A DNA stretch of 64,000 nt, taken from Acidobacteriota bacterium. GTDB taxonomy: Bacteria > Acidobacteriota > Vicinamibacteria > Vicinamibacterales > UBA2999. Under the pieces are notes generated by a model. The model ran no database searches. It was not told the DNA's origin and worked only from the letters and a program-made list of their open reading frames with translations. The stretch covers positions 98,526-162,525 of the forward strand of contig VFZN01000007.1 of NCBI GenBank assembly GCA_016871195.1, written 5' to 3'. Each line of letters starts with the position of its first letter. Positions within the stretch are counted from its first letter, which is position 1. The translations under genes were made by a program, and so were the position numbers. Shown here piece by piece: positions 20,625 through 28,771 of the stretch.

Positions 20625-21494
20625 ATGAGTGCCGATTCACCGAACATCGACGCGACCGAGGGCTTCGACTCGCAGCTCGAGGCCATCCGCATTCGCCTGC
20701 AGGCGTTCGAGGGGCCCCTCGACCTGCTGGTGCATCTCATCCGGAAGAACAAGGTCGACGTCTACGACATTCCGATTGCCATCATCACGCGCCAGTATCT
20801 CGATTACCTGACGCTGATGGAGGAACTCAATCTCGACGTCGCCAGCGAATTTCTGGTGATGGCGGCGACGCTGATTCACATCAAGAGCCGCATGCTGCTG
20901 CCGCGCCCGCCGGCGATCACCGAGGTCGACACCCTCGGCGAAGATCCGCGCGATGTGCTGGTGCGGCGGCTGCTCGAGCACGAGCGCTTCAAGGCGGCGG
21001 CCGAACTGCTGCACGACCGCGAGACCCTGCGCAGCGCGCAGTGGATGCGACCCGATTCGCGCATCGAAGCCATCGCTGGCGATGACTATGAGCCTGAACT
21101 GGAAGTCGACCTGTTCGGATTGCTGTCGGCGTTTCAGCGCGTACTCGACCGGGCACGCGAACGTCCGCCCGTGCCGCTGCCGCGCGAGGAGCAGTCGCTC
21201 GAGCAGCGCATTGAGCAGTTGCTGGAACGGTTGTCCGTAACCGCGGCCTGCGGGTTCGATGACCTGTTCGACGACACGACCACACGGGCCGACCTGATCG
21301 TCACCTTCCTGGCGGTGCTCGAGATGATCCGCCTCAAGCTCATCCGCGTGTTCCAGAGCGGGCACACGGGAGACATTCGCGTCTACATGCGCGCGCGCCC
21401 CCAGGATGCGCCGCACCTCATCCACGATCCGGAAGATGAATTCAGGGGTCACCGTGCACCGTCCGGACCAACCGCCAGTGAGAACGAGTCATGA
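20625..21494 (+). CDS. scpA: ScpA, segregation and condensation protein A
   Basis: ScpA is the kleisin subunit of the SMC condensin complex. The 289-residue protein has the N-terminal kleisin motif (LQAFEGPLDLLVHLIRKNKVDVYDIPIAIITRQYL, here cited in parts: FEGPLDLLVHLI and DVYDIPI) and the C-terminal winged helix (VTFLAVLEMIRLKLIRVFQ). The central part is acidic. A 20-residue tail extends beyond the usual end. The ATG at 20625 is the first sensible start after trpS. Its stop overlaps the scpB ATG (ATGA). Confidence 0.95.
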   Translation: MSADSPNIDATEGFDSQLEAIRIRLQAFEGPLDLLVHLIRKNKVDVYDIPIAIITRQYLDYLTLMEELNLDVASEFLVMAATLIHIKSRMLLPRPPAITEVDTLGEDPRDVLVRRLLEHERFKAAAELLHDRETLRSAQWMRPDSRIEAIAGDDYEPELEVDLFGLLSAFQRVLDRARERPPVPLPREEQSLEQRIEQLLERLSVTAACGFDDLFDDTTTRADLIVTFLAVLEMIRLKLIRVFQSGHTGDIRVYMRARPQDAPHLIHDPEDEFRGHRAPSGPTASENES

Positions 21495-22225
21495 GCGACG
21501 ACACACCAGTTGATGCATGCGACACGCCCGTCCCAGTGAGTGAGGGCGAGTTCGACGTCGTCGACAGCAGAATCAGGCTTGACCCGGCACAGTTGCGCGC
21601 GATTGTGGAAGCCCTGGTCTTCGCGTCATCGGAACCGCTGAGTCTCAAGGCCCTGTGCCGGGTGCTGGCCGATGAACCGAAGGAAGATGTCGAGGCTGCC
21701 CTTGAGGCGGTGCGCGAGGCCTACAGCGATCGGCCTGGGCTGCATGTGGTCGAGGTCGCGGGTGGTTTTCAAATCACCACTCGTCCCGAACTGCACGACT
21801 GGGTGCGGCGTCTCTTCCATGAACGCTCCGCGCAGAAGCTGTCAGTGGCCGCCCTCGAGACGCTGTCGGTGGTCGCATACAAGCAGCCCATCACCCAGGC
21901 CGAGATTGGCGAAATCCGTGGCGTCAACGTGTCGGGCGTGCTCTCGACACTGCTCGAGCGGCACCTCGTCAAGATCGTCGGGCGCAAGAACGTGGTTGGG
22001 CGCCCGTTCCTCTACGGAACCACCCGCGAGTTCCTGCTGCGCTTTGGCCTCAAGGATGTCTCCGATTTGCCCAGGGTCGAGGACATGGCCCAGCAACTCG
22101 GCTTTGACGCGCCGCCGATGCTGACCGAGCGCATGGTGCCCGAAGAGATGCTGTCGCTCGATGATGACGACCTGACGGTCCTCGGGGACGCGACCGCCGA
22201 CGAGACACAGGTCGACCAGTCCTAG
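21491..22225 (+). CDS. scpB: ScpB, segregation and condensation protein B
   Basis: This 244-residue protein has the two winged helices of ScpB (IVEALVFASSEPLSLKALCRVL, cited as FASSEPLSLKALC, and LETLSVVAYKQPITQAEI with IRGVNVSGVLSTLLER). It dimerises and binds the ScpA linker in the SMC complex. The N-terminal 30 and C-terminal 50 residues are acidic and low in complexity. It is translationally coupled to scpA and meets rluB tail to tail, with stops overlapping by four bases. Confidence 0.95.
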   Translation: MSDDTPVDACDTPVPVSEGEFDVVDSRIRLDPAQLRAIVEALVFASSEPLSLKALCRVLADEPKEDVEAALEAVREAYSDRPGLHVVEVAGGFQITTRPELHDWVRRLFHERSAQKLSVAALETLSVVAYKQPITQAEIGEIRGVNVSGVLSTLLERHLVKIVGRKNVVGRPFLYGTTREFLLRFGLKDVSDLPRVEDMAQQLGFDAPPMLTERMVPEEMLSLDDDDLTVLGDATADETQVDQS

Positions 22226-23355
22226 CGGCCTTTCTTCCGATGCGTGCTCCGGCCGGCGCCTACTGCGGGCCGCGGTCTCGCCGACGCGGGCGTGCCGGTC
22301 GATGTGGATCGCTGGCGGCTTCCGCCACGTGTCTCTCCCGCCGGTCGCATTCCGCCGGTTGCGACGTGCGGCGTTTTCCCCGGGGGACGGCCCGACGTGG
22401 CGGCACGTGCTGAGCTCTCACGAGTCCCCGGTGCCTTGTGCCCAGGCGTCGAGTGGCCTGTTGGTGACGTTCGGCTCTCACGATGTCGATGCGCCGGGGG
22501 CTTGTCCCAGGCCTGCATGGGTTCCTGATGGTGCGGAGGCCTTTGCCTCGGGTGGGCAGAGCGACGGGCCGGCGTTGAACGCATGAGCCGCGACTCGTCT
22601 GAGGCGTTGCTCTGGAGCACACGAACCTCCGTCGGCGACAGGTCCCGATACTCGCCCGGGCGGAGTTGGCCGATGCCGAGGCTGCCAATCCTGACGCGCC
22701 GCAAATCGCGGACCGGCAATCCGACCACCTGACACATCTTTCTGACCTGCCGGTTACGCCCCTCGCGCAGCGTGATCGTCAACCGTGTCGTCGGTCGGCT
22801 GCCTCGGACTGTGGCCTCGCATGTCACCTCTGCTGGTGCGGTGCGCTGCCCGTCAATGAAGACGCCGGCGCGCAGCTTCTTGAGTGCCACGGGATCGGGT
22901 GTGCCGACCACAATCGCCTCGTACACCTTCGGCACTTCGTGCCGCGGATGCATCAGGCGTTCGGCAAGGTCGCCGTCGCTGGTCAGCAGCAGCAGGCCTT
23001 CGCTGTCATAGTCGAGGCGGCCGACGGGATACACGTAGCCGACACGCCGGTCGAGCAGATCGAGCACCGTGGGCCGTCCTTCCGGGTCGTGGCGCGTGGT
23101 GACATAGCCGCGCGGCTTGAAGAGGAGGATGTAGCGCGGCGAGGCCCCGAGTCTGACACGGCGGCCGTCGACCCTGACATCGTCGGTGAATGACGCGCGG
23201 GCACCGAGCGTTCGGATCACTTCGCCGTTGACGGTGACGCGTCCGTCCACAATCAGTTGTTCCGAGGCGCGGCGCGAGGCCACGCCAGCCGAGGACAGCA
23301 GCTTCTGCAGCCGGATGCCGTTGGGACCGTCTGCGTGAGTGGGACGAGGGGGCAC
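22222..23355 (-). CDS. rluB: RsuA/RluB-family pseudouridine synthase with long basic tail
   Basis: An S4 RNA-binding domain (RLQKLLSSAGVASRRASEQLI, cited as LLSSAGVASRRASEQ) and an RsuA-type catalytic domain with the catalytic Asp in GRLDYDSEGLLLLTSDG are present. Family members modify U2605 of 23S rRNA (RluB) or neighbours. The core ends near residue 250. The last 125 residues are Pro/His/Arg/Ser rich and have no recognisable fold. The GTG start at 23355 has a good Shine-Dalgarno, GGAAGGA (23361-23367). It follows the hydrolase gene by 16 bases. In many genomes rluB follows scpB on the same strand; here it is inverted. Confidence 0.9.
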   Translation of the reverse strand: MPPRPTHADGPNGIRLQKLLSSAGVASRRASEQLIVDGRVTVNGEVIRTLGARASFTDDVRVDGRRVRLGASPRYILLFKPRGYVTTRHDPEGRPTVLDLLDRRVGYVYPVGRLDYDSEGLLLLTSDGDLAERLMHPRHEVPKVYEAIVVGTPDPVALKKLRAGVFIDGQRTAPAEVTCEATVRGSRPTTRLTITLREGRNRQVRKMCQVVGLPVRDLRRVRIGSLGIGQLRPGEYRDLSPTEVRVLQSNASDESRLMRSTPARRSAHPRQRPPHHQEPMQAWDKPPAHRHRESRTSPTGHSTPGHKAPGTRESSARAATSGRPPGKTPHVATGGMRPAGETRGGSRQRSTSTGTPASARPRPAVGAGRSTHRKKGR

Positions 23356-23371
23356 AGCATTCCTTCCGGTA

Positions 23372-24580
23372 TTAGCGGCTGAAGACCTGCCGCCAGAATG
23401 AAGCCAGACGCCAGATGTCGGTGGCCGTGGGCGCGCGGTTCATTTCCGCGTGCGTAATCAGGGTGCTGAGCAGGCCATGCACCTCGGCCTTGCCCTGCAG
23501 GTATTCGCCAAGCAGCACCGTCTCGACCGAGGGAATGACGTTGTCATCGGCCCCGTGCAGCAGGTACACCGGCGCTGCGGGATGGCGCGGGGCGCGTTCG
23601 ATCGACACCGATGGCATGCCGGGATGTGACTGCAACCGGTCGACCACCGGTGACAGACGGGCTCCGAGTGCCACCACATCGCGGGTATTCACGTAGAACA
23701 TGAGCGTACGCGCGGGTTCGGGTAGCCGGGCGGCGTCGTCCCGTACAGCCGCGAACGTCTGTTCCGCCAGCGGAGGGTTGGTCATCGCCTGTGACGAGGC
23801 CAGCAGGAAGCGGTCAATCGCATCGCGCAGGAGCGACACCTGGTCGGGCGGCACCATCTGGTCGGCGACGTTGAGCAGCACAACCGCGAGACCGTAGTCA
23901 TGGGGCGGATGCACCTGGACATCGGCCGCGCCGATGATGACGCGGCTCTGGCGGGCTCGCGCCAGATCCCCGAGTACCTCACCCGTCGCCAGGTAGTGCA
24001 TCACACGCCACAGGTCACCGTGTCCCCCGAACGACACCAGGAATGCCACCCGATCGCGGATGCGGTCGCGACCGATGGCCACAGCCGAGAGTCCGCCGGA
24101 AAAGCTGATGCCAATGACCCCGACCTGACCGTCGGGCGCCAGGGTCGGTTGCGTCGAGGTCCAGAGAATGGCGTCTTCAATGAGGTCCGTGGCATCCGGG
24201 GTGATGCGGAACTTCTGCAGGTCGGGCGCGGCAACGGTGACGACCCGGAACCCGGTTTCCACGAGGTCGCTGGCGAGCCGCACGAGGCGCTGTTCGTCAA
24301 TGCCGTCACGATGGACCCCGGGAATGAGGACGACGGTGCGGGTGGCGGACGTCCGCGGATGATAGAGCCGAGCGGCGATGGGTCCTCGGCGGGTGGGAAT
24401 GGTGAGGGACTCCTGTGGACCCGTACCGGCGGCACGCCACGCCGCCAGGCGGGCCGGGGCCCCAGGGACGTCGGCGGCGCGGATGATGAAGGCCGTGGCA
24501 TCGACGAGCGGCCGCAGTAGCGCCGCGCTCGCCACGCCACAGAGCAGCAGGCCCAGACTCCACCGCAGGAATCGCTTCAC
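23372..24580 (-). CDS. Membrane-anchored alpha/beta hydrolase
   Basis: This 402-residue protein starts with a hydrophobic signal or anchor (residues 5-25) and has an alpha/beta-hydrolase core: VVLIPGVHRDG oxyanion region, GISFSGG as the nucleophile elbow, and VYLLHGADDNVIPS as the acid region, with His in THAEMNR likely completing the triad. The substrate is unknown; the fold fits a lipase or esterase. The GTG at 24580 gives VKRFLRWSLGLLL, a clean signal; the 24 residues upstream of it run into cmk. TACCAT lies six bases before the GTG. It heads a two-gene unit with rluB. Confidence 0.78.
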   Translation of the reverse strand: MKRFLRWSLGLLLCGVASAALLRPLVDATAFIIRAADVPGAPARLAAWRAAGTGPQESLTIPTRRGPIAARLYHPRTSATRTVVLIPGVHRDGIDEQRLVRLASDLVETGFRVVTVAAPDLQKFRITPDATDLIEDAILWTSTQPTLAPDGQVGVIGISFSGGLSAVAIGRDRIRDRVAFLVSFGGHGDLWRVMHYLATGEVLGDLARARQSRVIIGAADVQVHPPHDYGLAVVLLNVADQMVPPDQVSLLRDAIDRFLLASSQAMTNPPLAEQTFAAVRDDAARLPEPARTLMFYVNTRDVVALGARLSPVVDRLQSHPGMPSVSIERAPRHPAAPVYLLHGADDNVIPSVETVLLGEYLQGKAEVHGLLSTLITHAEMNRAPTATDIWRLASFWRQVFSR

Positions 24581-24586
24581 GCGGCA

Positions 24587-24596
24587 ATGGTACACT
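24587..24596. promoter_or_regulatory. Overlapping divergent -10 boxes for cmk and the hydrolase
   Basis: The minus strand reads TACCAT (24587-24592), six bases from the hydrolase GTG. The plus strand reads TACACT (24591-24596) with an extended-TG, nine bases from the cmk GTG. The two share two bases. Only 25 bases separate the two start codons, too short for any leader. Confidence 0.5.
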
Positions 24597-24605
24597 GAGC
24601 TACTC

Positions 24606-25292
24606 GTGCGTCCCATCATCATTGCCATTGACGGGCCCTCTGGAGCGGGCAAGGGTACGCTCGCCCGGCGACTGGCTGCCCTGCTGGGCTATCCCCATGT
24701 GGACACCGGTGCCATGTATCGGGCCGTGGCATGGAAGGCGTGCCACGACCATCTGCCACTGGATGATGATGCGGTCGTGTCGGCACTGTCCCGTGAGGCA
24801 CAGATTGAGCAGGATGCCCTCGGAATCCGGATTGACGGACACGATGTCACGCGCGACATCCGCACCCCGGCCATCGATCAGGCGGCGGCGCAGGTGGCGC
24901 GCCTGCCTGGCGTGCGTGCCGTGCTGGTAGCGCGGCAGCGTGCGATGGGTGCCGGGGGCGTCGTCATGGAAGGACGCGACATCGGCACGGTGGTGTTTCC
25001 GGACGCCAATGTGAAGGTGTATCTTGATGCCTCGGCGGAAGAGCGTGCGCGCCGGCGCATGGCTGACGCCGCACACACCGCCTCAGGTACCGGAGATGTG
25101 GCCCGTGTGCAGGACGCAATGGCCGCTCGTGACCGGAGTGATTCGACCCGGCCTGTGGCGCCGTTGACCTTGGCGCCTGACGCGGTGTACCTCGACACGA
25201 CCGAACTTGACGCCGATGGCGTGTTCGCGCAGGTCGTGACGCTGGTGCGCCGTACGCAGAACGAGCCGGACACGGGCCCGGCTAGTTCCTGA
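24606..25292 (+). CDS. cmk: Cytidylate kinase
   Basis: This 228-residue kinase makes CDP and dCDP from the monophosphates. It has a P-loop (IDGPSGAGKGTLARRLA), the CMP-binding DTGAMYRA, GRDIGTVVFPDA and the lid RxxxD motif (AMAARDRSDSTRPVAPL). The GTG at 24606 starts right at the P-loop strand, as in other Cmk proteins. The usual downstream neighbour rpsA is 1.1 kb away because a histone-like gene lies between on the other strand. Confidence 0.95.
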   Translation: MRPIIIAIDGPSGAGKGTLARRLAALLGYPHVDTGAMYRAVAWKACHDHLPLDDDAVVSALSREAQIEQDALGIRIDGHDVTRDIRTPAIDQAAAQVARLPGVRAVLVARQRAMGAGGVVMEGRDIGTVVFPDANVKVYLDASAEERARRRMADAAHTASGTGDVARVQDAMAARDRSDSTRPVAPLTLAPDAVYLDTTELDADGVFAQVVTLVRRTQNEPDTGPASS

Positions 25293-25342
25293 CGGATTCG
25301 ACCAGTGAACCTGCGGCGTTGAGCTCGCAGGCGCTGCGTCGG

Positions 25343-26305
25343 CTAGCGGTCGTCGAAGTCCTCAGACGGTTCGGGATTTAGTTCCCATCGGTGGCGATCG
25401 CGGTCAGCGATTTCGTCACCTCCGCGCAGGTCCTCGTCATCCTCATACTCGACGCCGAGGGCCTGTCCAATTTCGTCGACCACGTCCTGGTCGGGAGTCG
25501 GGTTGTCGCCGCCGGGTACTTCATCGCCCGCCGAGTCGGCACGGCCCCAGTCGGCATCAACGTCGCCACCGGTCAGGGCTGGGCTCGTTGAGGTGTGCTG
25601 CGTCAGCTTCTGCTTCAGTTCGGCGCGGCCGGTGCTGGTGCCCGTGGAGGCAGCAGGAGCGGCGAGGGTCGACGGTAGTGACGCACGTGTCGTCTTCGGC
25701 GTCGCCGCTTGACGCGTTTTACCAGCCGCGGTGGAAGTCCTCGCGACCGGTGCCGGTCGCGTGGGCGTGACCTTCTTCGATCCGGCTGCCGGTGCCGGGG
25801 AAACCTTCGAGGCTGCCTTCTTCGGCATGGTCGCCCTCGTTCCCCTGGCGGCTACCGGCGCCTTCGCGGGCGCGGCCGCCCTGCGCACCGTCGAGGCCTT
25901 CACGGATGCGGGCCTGCGGACGGCGGCAGACTTTCGTGCAACGGCCGCCTTCCGTGCGGCGGCCACCTTGCGCACAGCCGCAGCGGGCTTCTTCCCGGTC
26001 GTGGTCACGGGCCTCCGGGCTGCGGAGGTCTGTTTCGCAACGACACGTTTCCGCCCTCCGGTTGACGCGGCCTTGCGTGTCGTGGCCTTCCGTCGTGTGG
26101 TGGGCCGTGTCTTGGCGTTGCGTGCCGCCGCGGCGGCCTTCTTTCGCGCCGGAGTCTGTTTCGCGGGGGCCTTCTTCCTCGCGGCGGCACCGGACGCCCG
26201 GGCCGGTGTGCGGCGAGCGGCCGCGCGGGAGGCGGGGCGGGCAGACTTGGCAGACTTGCGACGAGCGGACGTGCCTGACTTGCGGGGTGCCGGTTTCTTG
26301 GCCAT
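25343..26305 (-). CDS. Histone H1-like basic protein fused to a DUF6335-like domain
   Basis: The 320-residue protein has two parts. Residues 1-215 are Lys/Arg/Ala/Pro rich with H1-like repeats (AAARKK, PARKKA, VRRPA, AAAPAKA) and should bind DNA without sequence preference. Residues about 245-320 read LTGGDVDADW, GGDNPTPDQDVVDEIG and DRDRHRWELNP, a pattern I recognise from DUF6335 proteins, which usually occur alone and have unknown function; that part is acidic. The protein is therefore strongly bipolar in charge. The gene stands inverted between cmk and rpsA, with its own leader of about 60 bases and a weak ribosome site (AAAGGA). Confidence 0.72.
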   Translation of the reverse strand: MAKKPAPRKSGTSARRKSAKSARPASRAAARRTPARASGAAARKKAPAKQTPARKKAAAAARNAKTRPTTRRKATTRKAASTGGRKRVVAKQTSAARRPVTTTGKKPAAAVRKVAAARKAAVARKSAAVRRPASVKASTVRRAAAPAKAPVAARGTRATMPKKAASKVSPAPAAGSKKVTPTRPAPVARTSTAAGKTRQAATPKTTRASLPSTLAAPAASTGTSTGRAELKQKLTQHTSTSPALTGGDVDADWGRADSAGDEVPGGDNPTPDQDVVDEIGQALGVEYEDDEDLRGGDEIADRDRHRWELNPEPSEDFDDR

Positions 26306-26329
26306 ATCGGGGGGGTCCTTTGGGCTACC

Positions 26330-26370
26330 TTGACACAGGGCACTAACTAACGTAACGTCATCAGGTTACG
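26330..26370 (+). promoter_or_regulatory. rpsA promoter with overlapping palindrome
   Basis: A consensus -35 TTGACA (26330-26335) and a fair -10 TAACGT (26353-26358) are 17 bases apart. A perfect inverted repeat, CGTAAC-N8-GTTACG (26351-26370), overlaps the -10 and start site. The leader to the ATG would be about 70 bases. The palindrome could be an operator or, in RNA, a hairpin for S1 autogenous control. Confidence 0.55.
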
Positions 26371-26433
26371 CGGGTCGCCGGCCCCCGCTCAAATCGACCG
26401 GCAAATCTGCTAGTCAGGAGGACGCGCACCGCA

Positions 26434-28218
26434 ATGGTAATTTCGCACGACGAGCACAACACGGCCAACGAGCCGAAGGGCGCTTACACCCCGACGGCTT
26501 TGGCCGCGGGGCGGCAAGCTCCCAAAACGACCCCCCTGTGGGTCAAGGACGACGAGTCCGTCTCCCCCGAGGAGTTCAGCCGCCTGCTCGACCTTTACGA
26601 TAACAGCTTCCGGAACATCGCGGAAGGTGAGGTCGTCAAGGGCACCGTTCTGAAGGTCACCCCGAACGAGGTGGTCATCGACGTCGGGTATAAATCCGAA
26701 GGGGTGATTCCGGTCGACGAGTTTCTCGACGAAACCGGCGCGGTGATTGTGAGGGCCGGCGACGTCGTCGACGTCCTGCTCGAGCGCACCGAGGACCGGG
26801 ATGGCCACATCGTGCTGTCGCGCGAGAAGGCCGAGAAGATGAAGATCTGGGACGAGGTCGAGCGGGCGTTCATCGACCGCAAGGTCGTCATCGGCCGGGT
26901 CGTCGAACGGATCAAGGGTGGGTTGGCCGTCGACATCGGTGTCCGTGCGTTCCTGCCCGGCAGCCAGATCGACGTGCGTCCGGTGCGTAACCTCGATGCG
27001 CTGAGGGGGCAGGAACTCCGGATGCGCGTCATCAAGGTCAATAAGAAGCGCGGCAACATCGTCCTCTCGCGCAAGGTGCTGCTCGAAGAAGAGAACGCCG
27101 AGAAGAAGAAGACCACTCTCGAGACGCTGGCCGAAGGCAAGGTGCTGCGCGGCACGGTCAAGAACATCACCGACTACGGGGCCTTCATCGACCTCGGCGG
27201 TATCGACGGCCTGCTGCACATTACCGACATGTCGTGGGGTCGCGTCGGACATCCGTCAGAGGTCTTCAAGGTCAACGAAGAAATCGACGTGGTCGTCCTC
27301 AAGTACGACGCGGCGACCGAGCGCGTGTCCCTGGGCCACAAGCAGCTCATCATCGACCCGTGGACCAGCGTGATGGAGCGGTTCCCGGCCGGGGCCCGGG
27401 TCAGCGGCAAGGTGGTCAGCCTGACCGATTACGGCGCCTTCATCGAACTCGAGCCGGGCGTCGAAGGCCTGATCCACGTCAGCGAGATGTCGTGGAGCAA
27501 GCGTGTCAAGCACCCCTCGAAGATTCTCAACGTGGGCGACACCGTCGAGGCCATGGTGCTTGGCGTCGATCCCACCGCACGCCGGATTTCCCTCGGCCTC
27601 AAGCAGGTCGAGAGCAACCCGTGGAATGAGCTGACCGAGAAGTATCCCGTCGGCACCCGCATCACCGGCAAGGTGCGTAATCTCACCGAGTTCGGCGCCT
27701 TTGTCGAGGTCGAGGATGACATCGACGGCCTCATTCACATCTCCGACATGTCGTGGAGCAAGCGGGTCAAGCACCCGAGCGAAGTCCTCAAGAAGGGCGA
27801 CACGGTCGAGGCCATGGTGCTCAGCATCGATGCCGAGAACCAGCGCCTCTCGCTTGGCCTCAAACAGCTGGCCACCGACATCTGGGAAGACTTCTTCTCG
27901 CGTCACAAGGTCGGCGATACCATCGAGGGCAAGGTGGTGCGTATGACCAACTTCGGCGCCTTTGTCGAACTCGACGAAGGGATCGAAGGGCTGATTCATG
28001 TCAGTGAGTTTGACGACACCCAGGGCGGCGAGAAGCTGTCGCTCGAGGGGGGCCAGACCACGCCCATGAAGATCATTAAGCTGAGCCCTTCTGAACGGAA
28101 AATCGGTCTGAGCATCCGCGCGCTCAAGACCGACGAGTATCGCTCCGACTGGGATAGCTATTCCTCGACGCAGGGTGATGGCGGTGCCACCCTCGGTGAG
28201 CGGCTGCGCCTCAAGTAA
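26434..28218 (+). CDS. rpsA: 30S ribosomal protein S1
   Basis: S1 unwinds and holds mRNA on the 30S subunit. The 594-residue protein has six S1 domains, the last four with near-identical ITDYGAFIDL, LTDYGAFIEL, LTEFGAFVEV and MTNFGAFVEL motifs. The first two, which anchor the ribosome in other species, are more divergent. A strong Shine-Dalgarno, AGGAGG (26416-26421), precedes the ATG. It is followed by ihfB 60 bases later, as in E. coli. Confidence 0.96.
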   Translation: MVISHDEHNTANEPKGAYTPTALAAGRQAPKTTPLWVKDDESVSPEEFSRLLDLYDNSFRNIAEGEVVKGTVLKVTPNEVVIDVGYKSEGVIPVDEFLDETGAVIVRAGDVVDVLLERTEDRDGHIVLSREKAEKMKIWDEVERAFIDRKVVIGRVVERIKGGLAVDIGVRAFLPGSQIDVRPVRNLDALRGQELRMRVIKVNKKRGNIVLSRKVLLEEENAEKKKTTLETLAEGKVLRGTVKNITDYGAFIDLGGIDGLLHITDMSWGRVGHPSEVFKVNEEIDVVVLKYDAATERVSLGHKQLIIDPWTSVMERFPAGARVSGKVVSLTDYGAFIELEPGVEGLIHVSEMSWSKRVKHPSKILNVGDTVEAMVLGVDPTARRISLGLKQVESNPWNELTEKYPVGTRITGKVRNLTEFGAFVEVEDDIDGLIHISDMSWSKRVKHPSEVLKKGDTVEAMVLSIDAENQRLSLGLKQLATDIWEDFFSRHKVGDTIEGKVVRMTNFGAFVELDEGIEGLIHVSEFDDTQGGEKLSLEGGQTTPMKIIKLSPSERKIGLSIRALKTDEYRSDWDSYSSTQGDGGATLGERLRLK

Positions 28219-28278
28219 CACGGTTGCACGGCTGGCGTGCGGGCATCATCCCACGCGCGCCGGCCGGACGCCCCATCC

Positions 28279-28608
28279 ATGACCAAAGCGGAACTGGTCG
28301 AAGAAGTCTCGCGGATCGCTGACCTCAGCAGGAAAGAGGCCGAGGTGGTCGTCGATACGGTGTTTCAGAGCGTCATCGATGCCCTGCACCGCGGCGAAAA
28401 GGTCGAACTGCGCGGCTTCGGCAGCTTCCGCCTCCGACAGCGCGATTCACGGCGCGGTCGCAATCCGAAAACAGGCGACACCGTCGACGTCCCGCCCAAG
28501 AGCGTCCCCTACTTCAAGCCAGGCAAGGAATTGCGCGACCTCATCAATCAGGCCCTAACCGGCCGTGTTGATGACGGCCAGCCACGCGTCGCCGACGACT
28601 CCTTCTGA
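28279..28608 (+). CDS. ihfB: HU/IHF-family DNA-bending protein, IHF beta-like
   Basis: This 109-residue protein has the complete DNABII fold: MTKAELVEEVSRIA start, the beta-arm GRNPKTGDTV and the end motif VPYFKPGKELRDLIN. FKPGKELRD and its place after rpsA fit IHF beta (HimD) better than plain HU; no alpha partner is seen in the window. A 15-residue acidic tail is extra. The ATG was chosen as the canonical start; no Shine-Dalgarno is evident. Confidence 0.92.
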   Translation: MTKAELVEEVSRIADLSRKEAEVVVDTVFQSVIDALHRGEKVELRGFGSFRLRQRDSRRGRNPKTGDTVDVPPKSVPYFKPGKELRDLINQALTGRVDDGQPRVADDSF

Positions 28609-28771
28609 CTGCCCGCCGGCCCCACGGAACCTGTCTCCCTCGTAGTGTCCCCGCCGGTTCGTGACGCTCGATGGCCCCGAGTCGGACAGGCGCGAGGAGC
28701 CGAACCTGAGGCCGGCGCCTGGATATAATTGTTGGTTATCAGACTTGTGCGTTTGGCTTATAACAGGACGT
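28609..28771 (+). promoter_or_regulatory. Gene-free leader region with a TATAAT box
   Basis: This 163-base gap before the dehydrogenase-like gene contains a perfect TATAAT (28724-28729) with no recognisable -35. A second near match, TATAAC (28759-28764), stands seven bases before the ATG at 28772. The rest of the gap shows no other feature I can name. Confidence 0.35.

Noticed and set aside
24653..25076. Minus-strand open frame inside cmk
   Set aside because: Shadow of cmk, which has all kinase motifs on the plus strand.
25343..26305. Long open frames opposite the histone-like gene, rich in Ala
   Set aside because: They are the reverse reading of Lys/Arg/Ala codons. The minus-strand product has a coherent H1-like tail and a recognisable C-terminal domain.
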